The notes beneath the pieces were generated by a model. That model did no database searches, had not been told where the DNA came from, and saw nothing but the letters and a program-made list of their open reading frames with translations. From positions 868,001 to 932,000 of the forward strand of contig CBDCRZ010000100.1 in assembly GCA_965221135.1 (NCBI GenBank): DNA of 64,000 bases, in the 5' to 3' direction. This DNA is from Sansalvadorimonas sp965221135 (lineage in GTDB: Bacteria; Pseudomonadota; Gammaproteobacteria; Pseudomonadales; Endozoicomonadaceae). Positions 1 through 7,708 of the stretch are shown piece after piece. Within the stretch, counting starts at the first letter, position 1; every line of letters starts with the position of its first letter. Position numbers and translations under genes: made by a program.

Positions 1-2
1 TG

Positions 3-122
3 ACGTTCAACTTCCCTGAACTGATGCTCGTGGTGTTGGGCTTTACCTTGCTTCTGGGGCAGTACACAGGTTACCGCCTGCTTGAGTTGCGTCGTTTTAA
101 ACCTATGGTTGAGGAGTCCTGA
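3..122 (+). CDS. C-terminal end of a 7TM, inactive-transglutaminase-type membrane protein (partial)
   Basis: Only the last 39 codons lie in the window; the gene starts upstream. The visible tail is a hydrophobic helix (LMLVVLGFTLLLGQYTGY) followed by a basic end (RLLELRRFKPMVEES), and it stops with TGA at 120-122. The next gene starts 4 bp later, so the two are almost certainly co-transcribed. In Pseudomonas and relatives a RimK-like ATP-grasp ligase follows an inactive transglutaminase fused to seven membrane helices, and this fragment fits that protein's end. The identification rests mainly on this gene pairing, because too little sequence is visible for a domain call. Confidence 0.55.
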   Translation, partial: TFNFPELMLVVLGFTLLLGQYTGYRLLELRRFKPMVEES

Positions 123-126
123 GGTG

Positions 127-1122
127 ATGTTCTCTTCACTTTTTCAGCGGCGGCGGAAACTGCATGAGCGGGGTGTGCTGGGCATGAATCAGCGTAACCA
201 CGCCTATATTGGTCGCTACAATGACCGCTCAAAGTTTCCCGTGGTGGATAATAAAGTCACCAGCAAGAAAATGGCTATTGAAGCGGGAGTCGCGGTACCA
301 GAGCTGCTGCATGTTATTTATGCCCAGTTCGACATTATTCGGTTGCGCCCGGAGCTGGAAAAACTCAGCGAGTTTGTGATCAAACCCGCCAAAGGCAGTG
401 GTGGCAAAGGTATTCTTGTGATTACCGGCCGAGATGGTGAGGGGTGGGTTAAAGCCAGTGGTGGCAAGGTATCTTTCGAGGATATTGAACGACATATCTC
501 CAATACCCTGGGTGGTCTGTATAGTCTCGGTGGTAATAGTGATATTGCCATGGTTGAGGGTCTGATTAAGGCTGATTCGGTATTTGACCGGTTCAGTTTT
601 GAAGGTGTGCCGGATATTCGCACGATCGTGTTTAAGGGATATCCGGTGATGGCGATGATGCGCATGGCGACCAGCGAGTCAGATGGCAAAGCCAACCTTC
701 ACCAGGGGGCGGTGGGTGTCGGTCTTGACCTGGCAACCGGATATAGCCTGAAAGCTGTTCAGTTCGACCGACCAGTGACACGTCATCCGGATACCGGACA
801 TTCATTTGATGACCTGCAGGTTCCTCATTGGCGTCGTCTGCTTGAGCTGTCCTCAGCCTGTTATGATATGACCGGGCTTGGGTATCTTGGTGTCGATATT
901 GTGCTCGACAAGGTTCATGGCCCGTTGATTCTCGAATTGAATGCCCGCCCGGGGCTGGCTATCCAGATTGCTAATGGTCAGGGGCTGTTGCCTCGTCTGC
1001 AGACGATTGAAGGCTTGCCTCATCCCCATAGTAATGTGGATGGGCGAGTGGACTATGTTCAGACAACCTTTAGTGAATACGAGCATCAGGTAAAGGAAAC
1101 GAGAATACCTGAGCCTGCGTAG
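127..1122 (+). CDS. alpha-L-glutamate ligase-like protein (RimK-type ATP-grasp)
   Basis: This 331-residue protein has the ATP-grasp layout. Near residue 95 is a glycine-rich ATP loop (KPAKGSGGKGILVI). The middle holds VPDIRTIVF and a basic/acidic stretch. The metal-binding end is DIVLDKVHGPLILELNARPG near residue 270, with the E-x-N pair that binds magnesium. Enzymes of this family join an amino acid, often glutamate, to a carboxylate through an acyl-phosphate; the substrate here is unknown. I chose the ATG at 127 because the upstream gene ends at 122 and GAGGAG lies about 10 bp before it. A longer frame from 82 would overlap the upstream gene. The pair with a 7TM protein is a conserved gammaproteobacterial unit. 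Confidence 0.85.
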   Translation: MFSSLFQRRRKLHERGVLGMNQRNHAYIGRYNDRSKFPVVDNKVTSKKMAIEAGVAVPELLHVIYAQFDIIRLRPELEKLSEFVIKPAKGSGGKGILVITGRDGEGWVKASGGKVSFEDIERHISNTLGGLYSLGGNSDIAMVEGLIKADSVFDRFSFEGVPDIRTIVFKGYPVMAMMRMATSESDGKANLHQGAVGVGLDLATGYSLKAVQFDRPVTRHPDTGHSFDDLQVPHWRRLLELSSACYDMTGLGYLGVDIVLDKVHGPLILELNARPGLAIQIANGQGLLPRLQTIEGLPHPHSNVDGRVDYVQTTFSEYEHQVKETRIPEPA

Positions 1123-1310
1123 TTCTATTCTACAGGGCAAAGATACTTTGCCCTGTGCTCCTGGGGGTGTCCACGCTTTCTGGTCAGGTCATTCCCGTAA
1201 AAGGCTTTGCGCGACAGCCGGTAAGGTTTTTGCCGGTTCCGGATAACAGAAACTGGCAGCCTGCCCGGCTGAACAAAACGCTGTTATTATGCCGCAATGA
1301 AACTGAAAGC

Positions 1311-2129
1311 ATGAAACTGGTGAATCAACCAACCCTCCTTATGTCCCGCACAATTTTAATAGCAATTCTGACATCCCTGGCAATTCACCTGGGTGGTTAT
1401 CTGTCCGCTTCCTATATGTTGCGGCAGCATTCTTTGGTGCTCACCATTCCTCCGGCTCAGCAAATCAATGTTCAGTTGACCCAGACAATCATTGAGCCTG
1501 TTATTGAATCAGCCATTGTGCCGGTCACTGAACCCGTCGCTAAGAAAAGCCTGCTTCCTGTGCCGATGGATGTCCCCTCTGTTATCACAACAACAGGCCC
1601 TGCCGACACTCAAACTCTTGCCAGCAAGAAGAAGCCGGAGCCAAAAGAGCAGGAGGCGCCGGTTCCGCCAGAGAAGAAGCCAGAGCTTCAACAGAAGGCT
1701 CTGGTAAAGCGCGAACCTGAAAGTTCATCAGACAAGAATAAAAGCCCACAGCAACCTCCCCGGCATCTGGTGCCGGAGAATACGACAGTTACAGGGCAAC
1801 AGGCTGTTGCCAGTCAGCAGGTTAAACCCAGCCCAGGTGCTGGCAGTGAGTACCGGCTCGTGGAACCTCGTTTTGCAGGTCGTCCTGTGCAGCCAGAGTA
1901 CCCCTATCAAGCCCGTCGTATGGGTCATGAAGGTACTGTCATGGTCGAAGTGAAACTCAGTGCTCAAGGTAAGATTGTGAGTACCGAAATCGTGGGAAGT
2001 TCGGGGTATTTGTCACTGGATAAAGCCGCTGTCAAAGCGGTGTCGCGCTGGCAGTTACTGCCTTTGATGGAAGGTGATAGAGGCATTCCTTCCAGAGTGA
2101 AAGTGCCTGTTCGATTCAAGCTTGGATAG
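1311..2129 (+). CDS. TonB-family energy transducer protein
   Basis: The protein has the three-part TonB plan. It has one N-terminal membrane anchor (ILIAILTSLAIHLGGYLSASY). A long periplasmic linker rich in Pro, Lys and Glu follows (around EPKEQEAPVPPEKKPE). A C-terminal TonB domain of about 80 residues begins near YPYQARRMGHEGTVMVEV and ends in VPVRFKLG. TonB proteins pass proton-motive energy from ExbB/ExbD to outer-membrane receptors. No exbB or exbD is next to it, so it is an orphan tonB here. The frame is open from 1155, but the first 52 residues are not TonB-like. The ATG at 1311 gives a normal short cytoplasmic head; the ATG at 1341 is also possible. Confidence 0.85.
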   Translation: MKLVNQPTLLMSRTILIAILTSLAIHLGGYLSASYMLRQHSLVLTIPPAQQINVQLTQTIIEPVIESAIVPVTEPVAKKSLLPVPMDVPSVITTTGPADTQTLASKKKPEPKEQEAPVPPEKKPELQQKALVKREPESSSDKNKSPQQPPRHLVPENTTVTGQQAVASQQVKPSPGAGSEYRLVEPRFAGRPVQPEYPYQARRMGHEGTVMVEVKLSAQGKIVSTEIVGSSGYLSLDKAAVKAVSRWQLLPLMEGDRGIPSRVKVPVRFKLG

Positions 2130-2302
2130 TAGAGGAGGGCTGAGAAAAGTTCTTTTAAGTTGAACACTACGTCAGTGCTCAGTTTGGTTTTTACTGGTTT
2201 TATCAACACTTTACTCATTACGTTCCATTGGGTTGATGCAAGGCAAAGTAAAGTTATCCACTGTTAGTTATAACACCTGTAGAAATTAAAAAGAGGTGTT
2301 AG

Positions 2303-2953
2303 ATGGACTCCTCATACGGTGTTCAAACGTCGGACGTGCTAAAGCCTTACATTACCATGGCTGACTTTATTGCAGAGTTTGTAGGCCCTCACTGTGAAGT
2401 GGTTTTGCACTCACTGGAAAACCTTCAGCGTTCAGTCGTATATATTGTCAATGGCCATAATACCAACCGCCGACTGGGTTCACCGATGACCGATCTGGGC
2501 ATTAAACAGGTGGTTGAGATGCGCAGGTCCGGCAATATGACTACCGGTAATTATTTTACCTATGGTCGTGACGGTGCGCTGTTTAAGTCGATATCCTGTG
2601 GTTGCACCGATGCCAATGGTAAATTGATTGGGTTTCTCTGTATCAATATGAACCTGGATCGTCCCTTTCCGGAAATCATTCGTACGATGTTGCCAGGATT
2701 GGATAATCAGGCTGAAGTACTTGATGAACAGTTTAATCACGATATGGATGAAATGCTGGAAACGGTTACCGAACAGGTAATTGATGAAGTAGCTGCTGAC
2801 CGTGATATACCCTTAAAACAGAAAAACCGTTGTATTGTTCATGAACTCTTTGACCGGGGTGTATTTCAAATCAAAGGAGCCCCTCAACATATTGCGACTA
2901 AACTGAATGTCACAAAGCATTCTGTTTATAAGTACTACAGGGAAGTTAAGTAG
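2303..2953 (+). CDS. YheO-like PAS/HTH transcriptional regulator
   Basis: The 216-residue protein has an N-terminal YheO-like PAS region of about 110 residues (ADFIAEFVGPHCEVVLHSLENL, then GHNTNRRLGSPMTDLG) and a C-terminal helix-turn-helix (KGAPQHIATKLNVTKHSVYKYYREV). This is the layout of DauR/YheO regulators. In other bacteria these sense a small metabolite and control amino-acid or related genes; the ligand here is unknown. The start has a good ribosome site (AGAGGTG, 6 bp upstream of ATG). It stands alone with 170 bp in front and a terminator of the opposing gene behind, so it is probably monocistronic. Confidence 0.85.
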   Translation: MDSSYGVQTSDVLKPYITMADFIAEFVGPHCEVVLHSLENLQRSVVYIVNGHNTNRRLGSPMTDLGIKQVVEMRRSGNMTTGNYFTYGRDGALFKSISCGCTDANGKLIGFLCINMNLDRPFPEIIRTMLPGLDNQAEVLDEQFNHDMDEMLETVTEQVIDEVAADRDIPLKQKNRCIVHELFDRGVFQIKGAPQHIATKLNVTKHSVYKYYREVK

Positions 2954-2983
2954 AGGGCACGATGCGAAATAAGGCTTGAATAC

Positions 2984-3022
2984 TCAGAAAAGCCCGAAGA
3001 ACACCTCCTGTTCACCGGGCTT
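2984..3022 (-). terminator. Rho-independent terminator of the large secreted-protein gene
   Basis: On the minus strand, 18 bp after the stop at 3040, the arms AAGCCCG and CGGGCTT pair, with inner arms GAACA and TGTTC, and TTTTCT follows. The strength of the stem and the T-run on the minus strand assign it to the gene ending at 3040. Confidence 0.75.
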
Positions 3023-3039
3023 AATGTTATGCCGGCCTG

Positions 3040-5541
3040 TTAGCTCTCATTGAGCAGTTCATCGTCAGTCTCTTCACCTTCTGTATCATCACTGCCCTCT
3101 GCAGATGTGAGTGATAAAGGTTGAGCCTGTTCCTTCTCCTTCTCCTTCTCCTTCTCCTTCTCCTTCTCCAAGGTAAGCCGTCGCAGGTGTTCTTCTGGCC
3201 TTCTACGGATGGTTCTGCGTGTAAATTTGGTCCAGGTATCCTGACGAGTAAAGGAAGACGCACGATTATCACTGAACTCGAAGGGATCAACCATTACGCC
3301 GTTCTCGTTATTTTTCCCGTACTCAACGGTATCTGCAGCATCTGAGATTCTTTCATCGGCAGCATTGATTTCCGGGATGTTTTCCGTTTTTGCAGTGCCT
3401 TCAGAGAGTTCATTATGAATCGCAAATTTGGGGGGATCATTTTCTGGCTGAGGTGTGTAGGGCAAAGGTGTTTTTCTCGGTGACAGCTTGAAGGGAGTAT
3501 TCAGGTCAGCTTGAATACTGATTAAATCCAGTGTCCAGAAACCTGAAAGTTTGCGGAATGAGAACTGAATACGCACCTCTTCAAGATGGCCTGTTTTACG
3601 CCAGCTCAGATCAGGAAAGGCCTTGGGCTTTTTCTCCCGGGCCAGTTTTTCATTGCGCAGAAACTCGTCAACAGAAGCCAGTGCTTCATCATAGTCTTTG
3701 GATACATTGAACGAACTCTTTTGACCATAGTGTTTGCTGCCCACCTTAAGCTCGTTGTAGCTGGTGATGGTGGTCACAATAATCCGGTTCTCATCTATAC
3801 GACGAGCCTCGCTCAAATAAATACCATTGCCCTGTTGTAGCTCCAGTTTCTTGTTGGTTTTTATAAGGCAGTTAAACATGGCGTCGGTAGTTTGGCCGCC
3901 CACATAGCTGGGCAGGTGAAAGGCGATATACAGCGGGTAGGTGGAGTCCTGTGACAGATAATGGGGCAGCATTTTCATCAGCGCCGGATCATTGCCTGTA
4001 ACGGCACTCAGCTGTTCGTTAAAGCGGTCATTCTTCTCTTGAATATGGCGATCTTTCATAGCCGCCACCTTCTTTTGGTATGCCTCCAGCGCACCCTCTG
4101 TTTGCTCTTTCCTTTTTGCCAGGAGTTGTTGGAGTTCGGCGGCATGCTGGTCGCGCAGGTCCCAGGTGTTCAGCAACTCACTGGGATCATGTGTGTTTTC
4201 ATCTTCAGAGTGTGATGACGCCGTTTCTGTTTCATCCCCACTTTCTGCTGCTTCGTCTGAAGGGCTTAAGCGTTTATCTGTCAGCTGTACCATGGAGCGG
4301 TAAAACTCATTGCTGGGCTTCTTGGTATCTCCTTCTGATTTGACCAGTAGTTTCTTCAGTTCATCCTGCATTAGCTTTGGTACTGTCACGCGCTTGTGAT
4401 TCACACTCAGCTGCATAATAAATTTGGTGTTGCTGGTCAGTGCCGTCAGCGCCTGTTCATCACTATCTCCGGTCAGGGAAAGGGACTGCAATTGGTCAGG
4501 AAGCCCATTGGCAGTGGGAACCGCAGGATACATGGCGGAAACCGGACGTGTAATTTCGTTAGCACTGGGGCTTCGCAGCATTGGGGCTGCAGGCGGAGGT
4601 GGTGCCAGTGAATGCATGGAGTGATGGCTGCTCAGTGGCTTGCCATCTCTTGATTGATCTCGTATACGCCTTTGCACGCCCCCTCTCGAAGGTGATGGCT
4701 GAGGCGAGAGTTCCGCAGATGTTTGTGGTGTTACCCGAGGTGACCCTTGTAGTGATCCCTGCTGTGATATTTGTGGCAATTTTGGAGGAGTGCTATTCGC
4801 AGGGCGCTGTTTAGCCCTGCTATAGCTGTTATTTATAGCTGCATCCTGCCTGCTCCTGCGGGAGGCCGTACTCATGCTGGCTCCCATCACCAGCAAGGGG
4901 GCACTGTTCGCAGTGATCAGAGTGTTAATATCGTAGGGCAGGTGAGCAGCACCTTTATCAGGCTTGCTGTTAAAGGCTTTACCAGAACGTTTAGCGTAGA
5001 TCTGTTCCAGAAACGCATGTTGTTGTTCCTGTCCCCGCAGATATTTCCTCAGCTTTTTCTGAGCCAGCTTTTGCAGTGATAAATCGCTGTCGCAGACGCT
5101 GTGTTCTTCTTCAGCGAGTGGGACGATAAGCTTGCCATCAGCAATCTTTCTAGCCGCAGGAGCAGCATAAGATTGGCGCACAAGCTGAACATTCAAAATA
5201 GGGCAGTCACCGGGTAATGGCGGAAGGTAACCGGTTGTGTCTGAGCCAGTTTTGGAGAATGACGCAGGAACAATCAGTTCCGATGAACCATCGGCGGACT
5301 GGGGTACAAAAGTGATAATGAGTGCGAAGTGGCTCGACCGGTATTGCTCCAATTGTCTGGCGTGATCTGCACTCTGTTTGGCAAATACACTCGTTGCCGG
5401 ATGTAAGGTAAGCAGTACGGTCAGGTATACAGTCAGGCTATTCTTCAGCCAGCTACAACAGCAATAATAAAGAGTGGAGAGAGTTTGAAGCGTTTTATTT
5501 TTATTCTTACCCTGAGTTATATCACTTTTGGGTCGTGCCAT
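3040..5541 (-). CDS. Large putative secreted protein of unknown function, low-complexity, KE-repeat tail
   Basis: I do not recognise a family. From the ATG at 5541 (MARPKSD) the product has about 833 residues. The head is basic and followed by a hydrophobic stretch ending in a signal-peptidase-like site (LTVYLTVLLTLHPATSVFAKQ), so export is likely. A globular-looking region of about 150 residues follows. Next come a Ser/Pro/Gln-rich linker (PPPPAAPM, QQGSLQGSP), an acidic segment, a second globular region near 500-680 (FNCLIKTNKKLEL, WRKTGHLEEVRIQF), and a charged tail with a run of Glu-Lys pairs before LNES. The reading frame stays open to 5598, so an upstream start is possible. The composition resembles host-directed proteins of symbionts, but that is only an inference. 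Confidence 0.7.
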   Translation of the reverse strand: MARPKSDITQGKNKNKTLQTLSTLYYCCCSWLKNSLTVYLTVLLTLHPATSVFAKQSADHARQLEQYRSSHFALIITFVPQSADGSSELIVPASFSKTGSDTTGYLPPLPGDCPILNVQLVRQSYAAPAARKIADGKLIVPLAEEEHSVCDSDLSLQKLAQKKLRKYLRGQEQQHAFLEQIYAKRSGKAFNSKPDKGAAHLPYDINTLITANSAPLLVMGASMSTASRRSRQDAAINNSYSRAKQRPANSTPPKLPQISQQGSLQGSPRVTPQTSAELSPQPSPSRGGVQRRIRDQSRDGKPLSSHHSMHSLAPPPPAAPMLRSPSANEITRPVSAMYPAVPTANGLPDQLQSLSLTGDSDEQALTALTSNTKFIMQLSVNHKRVTVPKLMQDELKKLLVKSEGDTKKPSNEFYRSMVQLTDKRLSPSDEAAESGDETETASSHSEDENTHDPSELLNTWDLRDQHAAELQQLLAKRKEQTEGALEAYQKKVAAMKDRHIQEKNDRFNEQLSAVTGNDPALMKMLPHYLSQDSTYPLYIAFHLPSYVGGQTTDAMFNCLIKTNKKLELQQGNGIYLSEARRIDENRIIVTTITSYNELKVGSKHYGQKSSFNVSKDYDEALASVDEFLRNEKLAREKKPKAFPDLSWRKTGHLEEVRIQFSFRKLSGFWTLDLISIQADLNTPFKLSPRKTPLPYTPQPENDPPKFAIHNELSEGTAKTENIPEINAADERISDAADTVEYGKNNENGVMVDPFEFSDNRASSFTRQDTWTKFTRRTIRRRPEEHLRRLTLEKEKEKEKEKEKEQAQPLSLTSAEGSDDTEGEETDDELLNES
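3131..3169. repeat. Hexanucleotide repeat (TCCTTC)x6 inside a gene
   Basis: Six perfect copies of TCCTTC plus a partial one encode the Glu-Lys run (EKEKEKEKEKEKE) near the C-terminus of the minus-strand gene. The unit is a multiple of three, so slippage would change the tract length without shifting the frame. Confidence 0.85.
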
Positions 5542-5592
5542 GCCTGAACCTGCCACCTGGTCGAAATATAAGCAGCTCAGCATAGCAGGCGG

Positions 5593-5631
5593 TTCCAACC
5601 TCGCATGTTTGTACTAATTGCGAGGTTGGAA
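5593..5631. repeat. Perfect 13-bp inverted repeat between asnS and the secreted-protein gene
   Basis: TTCCAACCTCGCA at 5593-5605 pairs with TGCGAGGTTGGAA at 5619-5631 across a 13-bp loop. It lies 36 bp after the asnS stop. A T-run (CTTTTT) follows only on the plus strand, where no gene reads in, so it is not a standard asnS terminator. It may still stabilise the asnS 3' end or attenuate read-through. Confidence 0.65.
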
Positions 5632-5666
5632 TGCTCTTTTTAGAAAGAGGTGTTTAGCAAATGCCC

Positions 5667-7079
5667 TTAAAAAGAAGCATTACGCGGTGTGCGTGGGAAT
5701 GGGATCAGTTCGCGGATGTTCTGAACACCGGTCACGTAACCCAGCAGGCGCTCAAAACCGAGACCAAAACCTGCGTGAGGCACTGTGCCGTAACGACGCA
5801 GGTCACGGTACCAGCCATAGTCTTCCACATTCATACCCATAGACTGGATACGGGCGTCGAGTACATCCAGACGCTCTTCACGCTGACTGCCTCCGATGAT
5901 TTCACCAATGCCCGGTGCCAGAACATCCATAGCGGCAACAGTTTTGCCGTCATCGTTCATACGCATGTAGAACGGCTTGATGCTTGCCGGGTAGTCGGTC
6001 ACTACAATAGGGCCTTTCACATGCTCCTCCGCCAGAAAACGTTCGTGTTCGGACTGCATGTCGATGCCCCACTCAACCGGGAATTCGAACTTTTTGCCGG
6101 ATTTCAGCAGTACGTCGATGCACTCGGTGTAGGTCATGCGGGTAAATCTGGATTCAGACAGCGTTTGCACACGTTCGATGCAGCCCTTATCAACACGCTG
6201 GTTGAAGAAGCCCATATCGTCGGCACGACGCTCCAGCACATCTTTGCACACACTCTTCAGCATGTTCTCAGCCAGAGTGGCGGCATCGCCCAGGTCAGCG
6301 AAAGCAATTTCCGGTTCTACCATCCAGAACTCCGCCAGGTGACGGCTGGTGTTGGAGTTTTCGGCGCGGAAGGTCGGGCCAAAGGTGTACACCTTGCTCA
6401 GGGCGCAGGCCAGGGTTTCGGCATTGAGCTGGCCGGATACGGTCAGGAACGCCTGCTTGCCGAAGAAGTCTTCGTTGAAATCCACTTCGCCTTTGTCGGT
6501 GCGAGGCAGGTTGTTGAAATCCAGTGTGGACACACGGAACAGTTCACCGGCACCTTCACAGTCGGATGCGGTAATCAGTGGCGTGCTGGCCCACAGGTAA
6601 CCTTCACGGTCGAAGAAGTTGTGAATACTGTTGGCAGCTGTGTGACGCACACGGTTAATAGCACCAATAATGTTGGTACGCGGGCGCAGATGAGCGTGTT
6701 CACGGAGGTGCTCCATGGAGTGACGCTTGGGCTGCATGGCGTAGGTTTCAGGGTCTTCAACCCAGCCCAGTACCTCTACGGAGGTGGCTTTGACTTCCCA
6801 GTCCTGACCTTTGGCAGGAGACTCCACCAGAATACCTTTTACCCGCACGGAGCAGGAGGCGGTCAGCTTCTGGATTTCACTTTCGTAATTGGACAGGTCG
6901 CTCTCTGCAACCACCTGAATAGGGTCAAAGCAGCTGCCATCGTGCACAGCCAGAAAGGACATGCCGGCTTTTGAGTCACGGCGGGTGCGAATCCAGCCGC
7001 ATAGTTCAACAGAGGATTCAATAGTGCTGTCGTTGGGCTTTTGGCCGGCCAGCAGGTCGACAATCGAGGTATGGCTCAT
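5667..7079 (-). CDS. asnS: Asparaginyl-tRNA synthetase
   Basis: This 470-residue class II aminoacyl-tRNA synthetase charges tRNA-Asn with asparagine in the cytoplasm. An N-terminal OB-fold anticodon-binding domain spans about residues 15-110 (ELCGWIRTRRDSKAGMSFLAVHDGS). The catalytic core follows with class II motifs: motif 2 around FRAENSNTSRHLAEFWMVEPE, and motif 3 at GFGLGFERLLGYVTG near the C-terminus. It ends in the family-typical IRELIPFPRTP. The length matches bacterial AsnRS. It is transcribed alone; 181 bp of non-coding sequence precede a repeat block upstream. Confidence 0.97.
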   Translation of the reverse strand: MSHTSIVDLLAGQKPNDSTIESSVELCGWIRTRRDSKAGMSFLAVHDGSCFDPIQVVAESDLSNYESEIQKLTASCSVRVKGILVESPAKGQDWEVKATSVEVLGWVEDPETYAMQPKRHSMEHLREHAHLRPRTNIIGAINRVRHTAANSIHNFFDREGYLWASTPLITASDCEGAGELFRVSTLDFNNLPRTDKGEVDFNEDFFGKQAFLTVSGQLNAETLACALSKVYTFGPTFRAENSNTSRHLAEFWMVEPEIAFADLGDAATLAENMLKSVCKDVLERRADDMGFFNQRVDKGCIERVQTLSESRFTRMTYTECIDVLLKSGKKFEFPVEWGIDMQSEHERFLAEEHVKGPIVVTDYPASIKPFYMRMNDDGKTVAAMDVLAPGIGEIIGGSQREERLDVLDARIQSMGMNVEDYGWYRDLRRYGTVPHAGFGLGFERLLGYVTGVQNIRELIPFPRTPRNASF

Positions 7080-7260
7080 CAGTAGATGTCGTTGCTCAAA
7101 GTGATAGGTGTTGATTATATAATGACCGGTCAGAATGGAACAGAAAAGGTCCGCCGGTCAGTTCGGTTATCGCATTTTCAACCTTTTAGTGTTTCAGGGT
7201 TTGGGAGAATGACAATAGGGGAACACCGCAGCAGTTGGCCGGGATGTTCTCCCGGCTGCT

Positions 7261-7335
7261 ATTCAAACACTCTTCATTCAAGCACTCTTCATTTAAGCAC
7301 TCTTCATTTAAGTACTCTTCATTTAAGTACTCTGC
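7261..7335. repeat. Five tandem 15-bp units
   Basis: Five contiguous 15-bp units with consensus ATTYAARYACTCTTC run from 7261 to 7335. The last two overlap the stop codon and last codons of the broken peroxiredoxin gene on the minus strand. The units drift gradually from left to right, as expected for stepwise duplication. Confidence 0.9.
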
Positions 7336-7697
7336 AAGTAACTGAGCATGGTTTCAGCGTCGCTCACTTCAAACGGGTCATCCGTTGCGTTATCTTTTTT
7401 CCCCGCTTCGGAAAATATCTGGCGAATCTCCTTGTCCTCCACGTACATGGAGTAGCGCCCGCTGCGAAAACCAAACCCCACATTCTCTTTGTTGACCAGC
7501 ATGCCCATCAGGCGGGTAAAGTCACCATTGCCGTCTGGTAGCGGTTTCACCTTCTCTATCTGCAGTCGGACTCCCCACTGAAACATGGTGAAAGCGTCGT
7601 TGACACTCAGGCAGTACACATCATCGGCACCCGCTGTTTTCAGGTTGTTAAAGTGTTATTCATAACCTGGCAGGTGGGTTCAGCAGGCTGGTGCATT
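7323..7697 (-). pseudogene. Peroxiredoxin (Prx5-like) pseudogene, head removed and interrupted by two stops
   Basis: Reading the minus strand gives peroxiredoxin features: a PAC motif where the peroxidatic cysteine would sit (Cys codon 7683-7685), then THLPGYE, then NNLKTAGADDVYCLSVNDAF, MFQWG, PDGNGDFTRLMG, RSGRYSMYVED and FEVSDAETML. The frame is broken by TGA at 7680-7682 and TAA at 7656-7658. No N-terminal half is present, because homology ends where the neighbouring DLP1 gene stops at 7709. A 98-residue open piece remains downstream of a GTG at 7619, but it lacks the active site. I read it as a core gene destroyed when the DLP array arrived. Confidence 0.7.
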
Positions 7698-7708
7698 AGA
7701 GATAGCCT

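Noticed and set aside
5661..6974. 437-codon plus-strand frame opposite asnS
   Set aside because: asnS on the minus strand is certain by motifs and length; the antisense frame follows from its codon use.
7086..7541. Plus-strand frame of 151 codons before the DLP array
   Set aside because: It crosses the 15-bp tandem repeat and the antisense of the peroxiredoxin remnant, with no ribosome site or family features.
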